Assembly (NCBI GenBank): GCA_018303645.1
Contig: JAGVXR010000022.1
Location: 1-6,426 of the forward strand
Source: Candidatus Woesearchaeota archaeon
GTDB lineage: Archaea; Nanobdellota; Nanobdellia; Woesearchaeales; GW2011-AR4
Direction of reading: 5' to 3'
DNA: 6,426 bases
The translations under genes and the position numbers were made by a program. The notes under the pieces were generated by a model. The model was given only the letters and a program-made list of their open reading frames with translations. It was not told where the DNA came from and searched no databases. Of the stretch, positions 1-5,357 are shown in pieces. Position 1 is the first letter of the stretch, and the number at the start of each line of letters is the position of its first letter.

Positions 1-7
1 AAAACCG

Positions 8-24
8 AAAGGTATATAAATAAG
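8..24 (+). promoter_or_regulatory. TATA-like box with purine-rich BRE-like flank
   Basis: TATATAAAT at 13-21 is preceded by the purine-rich CCGAAAGG, which resembles an archaeal BRE next to a TATA box. Transcription would start roughly 25 bp downstream, near 43, inside the first palindromic repeat. The coiled-coil gene at 182 has no TATA-like sequence at the usual distance from its ATG, so this is the best candidate promoter for it and would give a leader of about 140 bases. This is pattern recognition in AT-rich DNA only. Confidence 0.4.
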
Positions 25-33
25 TAATATAGG

Positions 34-82
34 AAAAGGTATACTAGTATATCGATTGATAAAAAAGGTATACTAGTTTATC
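34..82 (+). repeat. Two direct copies of a palindromic 20-mer, 29 bp apart
   Basis: The 20-base element at 34-53 recurs at 63-82 with one mismatch (A49 versus T78). Each has the core AAAAGGTATACTAG. In the first copy TATACTAGTATA (40-51) is a perfect 12-bp palindrome; the second copy has one mismatch in it. A shorter AAAGGTATA also occurs at 8-16, so that word appears three times at 27- and 29-bp intervals. The 29-bp offset is not a multiple of three, so this is not a coding repeat. Lying just downstream of a TATA-like box and over the expected transcription start, it looks like a paired repressor operator. No regulator can be named. Confidence 0.55.
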
Positions 83-92
83 AAAAAGGAGG
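83..92 (+). promoter_or_regulatory. Strong Shine-Dalgarno sequence without an adjacent start codon
   Basis: AAAAAGGAGG matches the anti-Shine-Dalgarno end of archaeal 16S rRNA very well, yet no ATG, GTG or TTG lies within 20 bases downstream. The first is a TTG at 117-119, in a frame that closes at 230. The ATG at 182 is about 90 bases away and has no Shine-Dalgarno of its own. This suggests that the original translation start was near position 100 and has been lost. Confidence 0.45.
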
Positions 93-181
93 CAAAACCA
101 GGATCCATTCCTGTACTTGGAAGGCAAAGAAACAATCTTGACCTTTGAAGCAGCCTCTTTTTTGAGTATTGGCACGACAAA

Positions 182-442
182 ATGGAACCAGAGCTTGAAA
201 CGTTCAGGGACAATGTGGATTCGTGGATAAAGCAGATTAGAAGGGAGTTTGCAGACTTCTCTGACTTGCCTTCAGTCATAAGCGAAAACGCGGACAATAT
301 ACAGCACAACTATGAGCTTATCTACGAGTTAAAGGACGAGGTAGAGGAGCTGAAGCAGGAGATAAACGCCTTGAAATTAATCCAAATCATAAGCTTAAAG
401 CAGAAGATGAACCAGAAGGCAGAAGAGACGCAGCAGGCTTGA
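182..442 (+). CDS. Small coiled-coil protein, possibly N-terminally truncated
   Basis: This is an 86-residue, charged, soluble protein with no signal peptide or membrane segment. I do not recognise a named family. Residues 1-30 are amphipathic (W15, R20, R21, F23, F26). Residues 43-76 form a clear heptad-like helix with leucine/isoleucine at spaced positions (L46, L50, V54, L57, I61, L64) among Glu and Lys, so a coiled-coil oligomer is likely. The ATG at 182 is the first canonical start after an in-frame TGA at 146-148, but it has neither a Shine-Dalgarno sequence nor a nearby TATA box. The upstream reading in the same frame (77-145) looks protein-like and follows a strong Shine-Dalgarno, so the true protein may begin further upstream and be broken by a frameshift or sequence error. 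It converges on the minus-strand gene ending at 480. Confidence 0.65.
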   Translation: MEPELETFRDNVDSWIKQIRREFADFSDLPSVISENADNIQHNYELIYELKDEVEELKQEINALKLIQIISLKQKMNQKAEETQQA

Positions 443-479
443 TTGTTCCCAAACAGAAAAGAATAAACTTATTTTGAAA

Positions 480-857
480 CTAATTTTTAGCAATATGTTT
501 TTGACTATAAATCTCTTGTCGCAATTTATGATAAGTTTCCCATGTAAGAGGAAACTCCTGTTCGCAGTTGTTGCAGATTATTATTAAAGGACTATCTCCA
601 ATTTCCTCCCGGTGGTCCATATCAAGCATATTTGCCAAAATAGCTGTGCTTAAGTAGAATGTATGCTGTTCGAGTTTATACACTTTCCGTGGTCTATTCT
701 GAATAACTTCTTCTAAGTCTGAATCTTTAAATCGGCTTCCTTTTTTGACTCCGCAAACACAATCTATCACAAAGTGGTCTTCACTTAATCCATATTCCCC
801 CTCGGGCTTTTTAACAAAAATCCCATCTTTCATTTCTGTCGGGAAAGAGTAATGCAT
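480..857 (-). CDS. Hypothetical protein with CxC and CxxC cysteine pairs
   Basis: This is a 125-residue protein of unrecognised family. Its cysteines fall in two pairs, C33-V-C35-G and C95-N-N-C98, about 60 residues apart, the arrangement expected of a split four-cysteine zinc site in which two zinc knuckles come together. Between them is a mixed charged segment (residues 40-90) without membrane character. The ATG at 857 is the first good start; a T-rich stretch 34-43 bp upstream is a weak promoter candidate. Four of its five arginines use CGN codons (R42, R57, R83, R113), whereas the neighbouring housekeeping genes use AGG/AGA almost exclusively, which hints at a different origin. It lies 68 bp downstream of the HPF-like gene on the same strand. 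No function is proposed beyond possible metal binding. Confidence 0.65.
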   Translation of the reverse strand: MHYSFPTEMKDGIFVKKPEGEYGLSEDHFVIDCVCGVKKGSRFKDSDLEEVIQNRPRKVYKLEQHTFYLSTAILANMLDMDHREEIGDSPLIIICNNCEQEFPLTWETYHKLRQEIYSQKHIAKN

Positions 858-889
858 TATTAAATGTAACTAAATGGCTTGGTAATGGA

Positions 890-903
890 GAAAATAAAAA
901 AGC
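890..903 (-). terminator. T-rich putative archaeal terminator of the HPF-like gene
   Basis: Read on the minus strand, the sequence after the stop codon at 926 runs into GCTTTTTTATTTTC. Archaeal RNA polymerase can terminate on T-runs without a hairpin. The same tract could instead contribute a TATA-like element for the gene starting at 857, so the assignment is weak. Confidence 0.35.
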
Positions 904-925
904 TTGAGTTATTTCATTAATCCTC

Positions 926-1237
926 TTATTCCATCTCCCTCTGTACCCTCTTAAGAACATCGTCTATTGCGACAAACAGGTTCCTGTCGACAGCCTCAGA
1001 AGCGTAAACTTTTCCGCCATCCAGCACCTTTGCATGGACTTCGTACTTCTCGCTTTTCTCCCTTTGGTGGATTGGCTTAAGGATGATGTGCAGGTTTTCC
1101 ATTTTCTTAGCCAGTTCGGAAATCCTTCTTGCGTGGTTGCCTATGATTTTCTTCAGCACAATCATCGATGAGCTGTCTATATCCCTGAATCCCGACAACT
1201 CAATATTGCCTCCAAGCTTACGGCTTTCTTCCTCCAT
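926..1237 (-). CDS. HPF/RaiA (S30AE)-like ribosome-associated protein
   Basis: This 103-residue protein fits the short ribosome-hibernation fold (beta-alpha-beta-beta-beta-alpha). A first strand is at residues 11-17 (NIELSGF), followed by a long basic helix at 22-46 with K29, K30, R37, R38, K44 and K45. A strand lies at 48-56, a strand pair at 64-82, and a final helix at 87-102 begins LFVAIDDVLKRV. The A90-I91-D92 signature before an amphipathic C-terminal helix is characteristic of HPF/RaiA proteins, which bind the 30S decoding centre and block translation in dormancy. Length agrees with short HPF; there is no C-terminal dimerisation domain. The ATG at 1237 lies 24 bp from a TATA-like box, consistent with a leaderless transcript. 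Seven of eight arginines are AGG/AGA, so it looks native. Assignment rests on motif pattern; another small alpha/beta RNA-binding protein is possible. Confidence 0.6.
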   Translation of the reverse strand: MEEESRKLGGNIELSGFRDIDSSSMIVLKKIIGNHARRISELAKKMENLHIILKPIHQREKSEKYEVHAKVLDGGKVYASEAVDRNLFVAIDDVLKRVQREME

Positions 1238-1258
1238 GCTTTGTTTTTCAGATTTAAA

Positions 1259-1274
1259 GATATAAAAAGGTTTT
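1259..1274 (-). promoter_or_regulatory. Promoter of the HPF-like gene
   Basis: On the minus strand AAAACCTTTTTATATC reads as an A-rich BRE-like flank followed by a TATA box, with the TTTTTATA core at 1261-1268. It ends 24 bp before the ATG at 1237, the spacing that places the transcription start at or very near the start codon. No Shine-Dalgarno is present, which fits a leaderless mRNA. Confidence 0.55.
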
Positions 1275-1315
1275 GATTGGTTTAAGGGATATATTTTGTT
1301 TTCTATATTGAAAAT

Positions 1316-1334
1316 AAGTTAATATTATATAATA
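1316..1334 (+). promoter_or_regulatory. Promoter of the phosphohexomutase gene
   Basis: AAGTTAATATTATATAATA contains a TATA-like core centred near 1327, about 27 bp before the ATG at 1354, with an A-rich flank upstream. The absence of a Shine-Dalgarno sequence before the ATG again suggests a leaderless transcript. It lies back to back with the HPF-like promoter in a 116-bp divergent region. Confidence 0.5.
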
Positions 1335-1353
1335 CCCTTGCTTATTTCTTTTT

Positions 1354-2745
1354 ATGGCGCTTGTTGAGTCATTTTCAGGCATAAGGGGAATTTATGACAA
1401 GGACTTGACAGATGCAATTGCAGTCAGGTACGCATATTCTTATTGTTCTTTCTTAAAGAACAAAACCAAAAAAAACAGCGTAACCATTGTTCTTGGGATG
1501 GACACAAGGGCTTCCGGAATAAAGCTGGCAGACTCCATAATGGGAATCCTGGACTGCAATTTCATTGACATTGGCATTGCCCCAACTCCTGCAGTTGAGT
1601 TTGCAGTGAGGCATTTTAATGCAGACGGCGGCATTATAATAACTGCATCCCACAACGAGCCGTATTGGAACGGCTTCAAATTCCTTAATAGTGACGGCTC
1701 TATTTTGGGCGAGAATGACATGAACATTGTGATTAACAATTCAAAGGCTCTCAAGGAATTTCACAAGATACAGGAAAGGAAAATTCTGGAGAAAAACACA
1801 GAGGCAGTCAAAAAATACACTGAATTCATTTTTAGCATTTTGGGCAGGGAAAACATTGAAAGGATAAAAACCTCCAAACAGAAAATTGTCATTGACCCGA
1901 ACGGCGGAACAGCCGTGATTGCAAAGAAAATACTGGAGCAGGCCGGAGTTGAAGTTTTTGGAGTAAGCATGAATTATGGCGAATTCAACAGGATAGTCGA
2001 GCCGACTGAAGACTCGCTGATTTACCTGAAAAATGTAATTGACGAAAATAAGGCTGATTTTGCAGCAGGCTTTGACTGCGACGCAGACAGGGTTGAGATT
2101 TTGATGGGCAACGGGCAACTTTTGTCGGGAAATTACATACTTGCGCTGGTTGTTGACGAGATTTTGTCAAGTTCCAAAAATCCAAGAAGCCAGTTTATTG
2201 TAGTGAACGATGTCACATCAAATGCCGTAAGGGATGTTGTGCAAAAGCACGGCGCAAAGCTGAGGGAAGTCGAGGTCGGCGAGACAAATGTCGTGCAGGA
2301 AATGAGCAAGTTAAAGGCGATTGTGGGTGGGGAAGGCTCAAGCGGCGGAGTGATAATGCCCCCTTCAAAATGCAGGGACGGGATTTTAACGCTTTTGACG
2401 ATCTTGTCCATAGTGGCAAAAAAACAGAAAAAACTGGAGGATGTTGTTGACGAGTTTCCAAAATATTACAACCTGAAAAGGAAAATTGAATTTGACATTG
2501 CAAATCACAACAAAATTAAAAAATATCTAAAAGACTATTATTCAAAAAAAGGGCTTGAGATAAGAGAGACTGGCAGCATCAAAGGCGGCTTAAAAGTCAT
2601 TACCGCCGAAAATTCCTTTGTATGGTTCAGGGCTTCAAGGACAGAAGGAAATGTTTTCAGGATTGTGAGCGAGTCAGACGGGAAAAAGGAGGCTGAAAAG
2701 CTGATGGAAGAGTCCATTGATGTTTTCAACAAGGCAAATGAATAA
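1354..2745 (+). CDS. glmM: Phosphoglucosamine/phosphomannomutase (phosphohexomutase family)
   Basis: This 463-residue cytosolic alpha-D-phosphohexomutase interconverts hexose 6-phosphate and 1-phosphate, most likely glucosamine phosphate on the way to UDP-GlcNAc, or mannose phosphate. All four active-site elements are visible. The catalytic phosphoserine loop is T97-A-S99-H-N, with S99 the phosphorylated residue. The metal loop is D241-C-D243-A-D245-R. The sugar-binding loop is G325-G-E327-G-S-S-G-G332. The phosphate-binding loop is R426-A-S428-R-T430-E431. The N-terminal FSGIRG (7-12) is also typical. Length is normal for the archaeal group. The sugar loop resembles the GGE..GG form of archaeal enzymes annotated as GlmM, but sequence alone does not separate glucosamine from mannose or glucose specificity, so the symbol is tentative. 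Its 3' end overlaps the next gene by 8 bp. All arginines I checked are AGG/AGA. Confidence 0.93.
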   Translation: MALVESFSGIRGIYDKDLTDAIAVRYAYSYCSFLKNKTKKNSVTIVLGMDTRASGIKLADSIMGILDCNFIDIGIAPTPAVEFAVRHFNADGGIIITASHNEPYWNGFKFLNSDGSILGENDMNIVINNSKALKEFHKIQERKILEKNTEAVKKYTEFIFSILGRENIERIKTSKQKIVIDPNGGTAVIAKKILEQAGVEVFGVSMNYGEFNRIVEPTEDSLIYLKNVIDENKADFAAGFDCDADRVEILMGNGQLLSGNYILALVVDEILSSSKNPRSQFIVVNDVTSNAVRDVVQKHGAKLREVEVGETNVVQEMSKLKAIVGGEGSSGGVIMPPSKCRDGILTLLTILSIVAKKQKKLEDVVDEFPKYYNLKRKIEFDIANHNKIKKYLKDYYSKKGLEIRETGSIKGGLKVITAENSFVWFRASRTEGNVFRIVSESDGKKEAEKLMEESIDVFNKANE

Positions 2746-3532
2746 GAAAAGTTTTATTGAGAAGATTGAATCAGAATTGCTACTGGCTTTATTTGACTAT
2801 GCAGTTCCATTTTTAAACAGAAAAATCAATTTTAAAAAACAGAAAAAAGAGCAAAACCAAAAAACAGGCAGTCTTGAAAGCATCGTCAATATCCAACCTA
2901 AAATTGATTTTAACGGCATAAAGGAACTGGAATCGCTGATGCTAAAGAATTTGAGTGAGAATGTTAAAATCAATAAAAATGCCGGAATAAAATTGAATAA
3001 TGTTTTTTATTCATTGGATTTGAAAAGGCGCAAAGCAAGCAATGAAAAAAGAGATTACTCTGTCTCAATCAAATACGAGGAGAATCAAGCAGATGAAAAA
3101 TTAAGCATAACAGCCAAAAAAGACGGCAAAGAGTTCTATTCCGCTGAAATTACAGACAAGAAAGAAGCAAAAGACAAAGTTACGCCTTACAGCTTTATAA
3201 TAAATTACGAAGACAGATACGGCGAAGAAAGATTGACCATAACTTACAGGCAGCAATTAAAAAATTACCTTCAAAAGCACATTGAAAGCAAGGAAGACAT
3301 GAGCAACAGAGTGCCTCTCAAGCATCTTAATATCCTGCCGGAAACCATGATGGGCGGCGTGCTTGGATTTACTTATTTGGGAGAAAACTTCATGGCAAGA
3401 AGAGCGGACTTGACAGGCAAAACAGCCAGAATGGTTGACATCCACGAAAGCATCCACACCCCTGACGAATATGAAACAAGAGTTTTGACGAGCTGGATAA
3501 TGGAGAAAGTGAAGGGGAAATATGTTAAGTAA
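2738..3532 (+). CDS. Unknown protein with C-terminal HExxH motif (putative metallopeptidase-like)
   Basis: This 264-residue, lysine-rich protein is not one I can name. The N-terminus (residues 5-25) has an amphipathic hydrophobic stretch (SELLLALFDYAVPFLN) too weak to call a membrane helix. Residues 70-175 are strand-rich and charged. The C-terminal third has a glycine-rich patch (MMGGVLGFTYLG) and then H236-E237-S-I-H240, an HExxH zinc-peptidase-like motif, with further acids at D243, E244 and E246 that could supply a third ligand. The usual long helix after the motif is short, so enzymatic activity is unproven. I chose the ATG at 2738, which overlaps the stop of the phosphohexomutase gene (ATGAATAA), over the in-frame TTG at 2717. 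The overlap implies one mRNA and translational coupling, though a functional link is only inferred. Confidence 0.72.
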   Translation: MNKKSFIEKIESELLLALFDYAVPFLNRKINFKKQKKEQNQKTGSLESIVNIQPKIDFNGIKELESLMLKNLSENVKINKNAGIKLNNVFYSLDLKRRKASNEKRDYSVSIKYEENQADEKLSITAKKDGKEFYSAEITDKKEAKDKVTPYSFIINYEDRYGEERLTITYRQQLKNYLQKHIESKEDMSNRVPLKHLNILPETMMGGVLGFTYLGENFMARRADLTGKTARMVDIHESIHTPDEYETRVLTSWIMEKVKGKYVK

Positions 3533-3545
3533 ATGAACTTAAATT

Positions 3546-3563
3546 ATGAAAATATTTAAATAG
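3546..3563 (+). promoter_or_regulatory. Promoter of the 103-residue orphan gene
   Basis: ATATTTAAAT at 3552-3561 lies 24 to 33 bp before the ATG at 3585, in the position of an archaeal TATA box, with a purine-rich GAAA directly upstream. No Shine-Dalgarno precedes the ATG. This suggests separate transcription from the gene pair ending at 3532. Confidence 0.5.
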
Positions 3564-3584
3564 AAGGGTTTCTTTGCCTTAAAT

Positions 3585-3896
3585 ATGGAAGAAATTCCAA
3601 CTTATCTCTACAGAGTTTATAATGCGGATGGTGAATGGTATGCGTTTAAATCTGGTAGTGAAAAAGTGAGCTTTGATGGCATGTCTCGTAAAACCGAGGG
3701 TTTTGCACGAGGACTTGTTAAAGTTGTGCAGGAAAAGAAGATAGCATTAAATCCTATTTGGGATAAGCCACCAGATGAAAAAGATATAATACTTCATAAT
3801 TCTTTATTAATTAATGACACTATAGACGTCAAAGAAAAGCCAAGAATTGCAAAAGCAATTGTAAAGGAATTAGTAAGAGCATTATCTGGCAAATAA
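3585..3896 (+). CDS. Hypothetical 103-residue protein
   Basis: I do not recognise this protein. It is soluble, without cysteines, signal peptide or membrane segment. The first half is aromatic and probably strand-rich (YLYRVYNADGEWYAFK, then VSFDGM). A helix covers about residues 38-52 (FARGLVKVVQEKK), and a lysine-rich C-terminal helix covers about 84-101. The start is supported by a correctly spaced TATA-like box and the absence of an alternative start. Two of its five arginines use CGN codons (R35, R42) against nearly none in the surrounding core genes; the numbers are too small to prove transfer. It stands alone between two other promoters, with a T-run after the stop codon. Confidence 0.6.
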   Translation: MEEIPTYLYRVYNADGEWYAFKSGSEKVSFDGMSRKTEGFARGLVKVVQEKKIALNPIWDKPPDEKDIILHNSLLINDTIDVKEKPRIAKAIVKELVRALSGK

Positions 3897-3906
3897 TATT
3901 TTTATT
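3897..3906 (+). terminator. T-run after the 103-residue orphan gene
   Basis: TATTTTTATT follows the TAA at 3894-3896 directly. It is a plausible hairpin-free archaeal terminator, separating this gene from the methylthiotransferase promoter that follows. Support is weak in such AT-rich DNA. Confidence 0.3.
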
Positions 3907-3917
3907 ATAATTTACCC

Positions 3918-3930
3918 AAAACCTTTAAAT
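3918..3930 (+). promoter_or_regulatory. Promoter of the methylthiotransferase gene
   Basis: AAAACCTTTAAAT has an A-rich BRE-like flank and a CTTTAAAT TATA-like core at 3923-3930, ending 24 bp before the ATG at 3954. There is no Shine-Dalgarno before the ATG, so the transcript is probably leaderless or nearly so. Confidence 0.55.
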
Positions 3931-3953
3931 TCCCCGACCATTTCTAAATAATT

Positions 3954-5243
3954 ATGCCAAAAGTAAACGTCATTACGCAAGGCTGCAGCAGCAATCTGAG
4001 GGAATCAGAGCTGATGGTGGGGCTTTTGGATAATTCCGGTTTTGATGTTGTTAGTGATGAGAACCAATCAGATATTGATGTTGTGAATATCTGCACAGTC
4101 AAAGGAGACCATACTGCATTGAGGGAAGTCAGGAGATTAAAAAAATTAAATCCAAACAAAAAACTGATTGTTGCAGGCTGCATAACTGAAAGCATTGTGC
4201 CAAAAATAAAGCAGATTGATGAAAGCATAAGCTTTGTCAACACCCATAATTTTGGCAGAATCTCGGCTGTTGTTGAAAACTCATTGAACGGCACTGTTCT
4301 GGAATTGCTAGACAAGAAATACGAGCAAAAAGTCAATCTGCCTTCTGTAAGAAAAAATCCCATTGTGGGAATTGTGCCAATCCTGAACGGCTGCAATTAT
4401 TTCTGCACTTTCTGCTCGACAAAACTAGTGAAGGGGAAATTGTTTTCTTACCCGATGGACGCGATAAGGCAGGACGTGAAAGAGCATCTGAAATCAGGCT
4501 GCAAGGAAATATGGATTACAAGCAACGACACAGGAGCATACATGGTTGAGCAGGCTGGAAAGCAAAAGATAGTGGAATTATTGAATCAAATTTTATCTGT
4601 TCCAATAGACTTCAAACTAAGGCTGGGAATGATGAACCCCGGCAACACACTTACAATTCTTGACGATTTAATCAGGATTTACAAAAATCCGAAAATGTTC
4701 AAGTTCCTCCATATCCCGATTCAGTCGGGAAACGATGAAATCCTGAAATCAATGAACAGAAAGTACACAGCTGAAGATTTTATCAAGGTTGTTGAGGCTT
4801 TCAGAAGCGAAATTCCCGAAATAACAATCTCAACTGACATTATAGTCGGCTTCCCTTCTGAAACAGAGGAGCAATTTGAGGATTCAGTTAAAATATTAAA
4901 ACAGGCAAAACCGGATGTTTTGAATATTTCCAGATATGCTGCAAGGGAAGGCACAGTTGCAGCAAAGATGAAACAGATTTCCACCAATACTTTAAAACAG
5001 CGTTCAAGAATAATGACAAGCCTTTACAGGCAGATTGCCTATGAAAACAACAAGAAATGGATGGGCTGGCATGGAAAGATTTTGATTGATGAGAAAGGCA
5101 AAAATGACTCGTGGATTGGGAGGAACTACTGCTACAAGCCGGTTGTTGTGAAAGGAGATTTTAGATTAGGGGATGAAATTGATGTTGAAATAGCTGATTT
5201 TACTAGCTTTGATTTGAGGGGAGAATCAGATTTTAAATTATAA
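3954..5243 (+). CDS. tRNA t6A37 methylthiotransferase (archaeal/CDKAL1-type radical SAM)
   Basis: This 429-residue enzyme inserts a methylthio group at C2 of N6-threonylcarbamoyladenosine 37 in ANN-decoding tRNAs, giving ms2t6A and stabilising codon-anticodon pairing. The domain order is complete. The N-terminal UPF0004 domain has its three cluster cysteines at C11 (TQGCSSN), C47 (NICTVK) and C76 (VAGC). The radical SAM core carries C147-x3-C151-x2-C154 (GCNYFCTFC) for the second [4Fe-4S] cluster and S-adenosylmethionine, followed by HIPIQSGND and the STDIIVGFPSET motif. A C-terminal TRAM RNA-binding domain covers about residues 365-427. The length matches archaeal members and is shorter than eukaryotic CDKAL1. 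Specificity for t6A rather than i6A is inferred from the archaeal lineage, where the e-MtaB type is usual. The gene appears monocistronic with its own promoter. Arginine codons are AGG/AGA except one. Confidence 0.92.
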   Translation: MPKVNVITQGCSSNLRESELMVGLLDNSGFDVVSDENQSDIDVVNICTVKGDHTALREVRRLKKLNPNKKLIVAGCITESIVPKIKQIDESISFVNTHNFGRISAVVENSLNGTVLELLDKKYEQKVNLPSVRKNPIVGIVPILNGCNYFCTFCSTKLVKGKLFSYPMDAIRQDVKEHLKSGCKEIWITSNDTGAYMVEQAGKQKIVELLNQILSVPIDFKLRLGMMNPGNTLTILDDLIRIYKNPKMFKFLHIPIQSGNDEILKSMNRKYTAEDFIKVVEAFRSEIPEITISTDIIVGFPSETEEQFEDSVKILKQAKPDVLNISRYAAREGTVAAKMKQISTNTLKQRSRIMTSLYRQIAYENNKKWMGWHGKILIDEKGKNDSWIGRNYCYKPVVVKGDFRLGDEIDVEIADFTSFDLRGESDFKL

Positions 5244-5257
5244 TATTTTATTTTCTC
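5241..5257 (+). terminator. T-rich putative terminator of the methylthiotransferase gene
   Basis: The stop codon runs into TAATATTTTATTTTCTC, two T4 blocks in AT-rich DNA. This fits archaeal hairpin-free termination, but the evidence is only composition. Confidence 0.35.
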
Positions 5258-5268
5258 ATTCCAATAGA

Positions 5269-5276
5269 TTTATAAG
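5269..5276 (+). promoter_or_regulatory. Possible TATA box upstream of the LAGLIDADG-like gene
   Basis: TTTATAAG resembles an archaeal TATA box. If used, transcription would begin near 5300 and the alternating repeats at 5303-5349 would lie in a leader of about 55 bases. An alternative TATA-like element, ATAATATAAA, lies at 5311-5320 inside the repeats and would start transcription around 5340-5345. The sequence does not decide between them. Confidence 0.35.
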
Positions 5277-5302
5277 TGATTGCATGTTTTTATAATTAAA
5301 AA

Positions 5303-5349
5303 GAGGTAGAATAATATAAAAATTTACCTCAATATTTCTTGAGGTTTTT
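5303..5349 (+). promoter_or_regulatory. Alternating GAGGT/ACCTC inverted repeats (operator or leader hairpins)
   Basis: Three related elements alternate in orientation: GAGGTAGA at 5303-5310, TTTACCTCAA at 5323-5332 and TTGAGGT at 5339-5345. The first and second can form an 8-bp stem (one G-T pair) with a 12-base loop. The second and third can form a perfect 7-bp stem (ACCTCAA with TTGAGGT) with a 6-base loop, followed by TTTT, which looks like an intrinsic terminator. The stems share 5326-5330 and exclude each other. As DNA, the first pair flanks the TATA-like ATAATATAAA, as a repressor operator would. GAGGT at 5341-5345 could also act as a weak Shine-Dalgarno, 12 bases before the ATG at 5358. 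Confidence 0.5.
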
Positions 5350-5357
5350 AATTAAAA

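Noticed and set aside
34..82. Start of a CRISPR array
   Set aside because: There are only two full copies, the gap between them is 9 bp, far too short for a spacer, and the repeat is AT-rich and overlaps a promoter region.
117..230. Short TTG-started reading frame after the Shine-Dalgarno at 83-92
   Set aside because: It gives only 37 residues, the TTG is 24 bases from the Shine-Dalgarno, and most of it is overlapped by the better-supported coiled-coil gene in another frame.
73..309. Minus-strand open frame opposite the coiled-coil gene
   Set aside because: The translated product is serine/leucine/cysteine-rich in the manner of an antisense shadow, and the plus strand carries a clear heptad pattern.
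1083..1265. Plus-strand open frame opposite the HPF-like gene
   Set aside because: Low-complexity hydrophobic/serine translation with no motif; the minus strand has the HPF-like pattern and a well-placed promoter.
1741..2118. Minus-strand open frames inside the phosphohexomutase gene
   Set aside because: The plus-strand product has all active-site motifs over its full length; the antisense products show none.
2717..2737. TTG at 2717 as the start of the HExxH gene
   Set aside because: The ATG at 2738 gives the common short overlap with the preceding stop codon, and the seven extra residues add nothing recognisable.
3944..4396. Minus-strand 150-codon frame opposite the methylthiotransferase N-terminus
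   Set aside because: It overlaps the cluster-binding domain of an unmistakable radical SAM enzyme, and its translation is a phenylalanine/serine/threonine-rich shadow.
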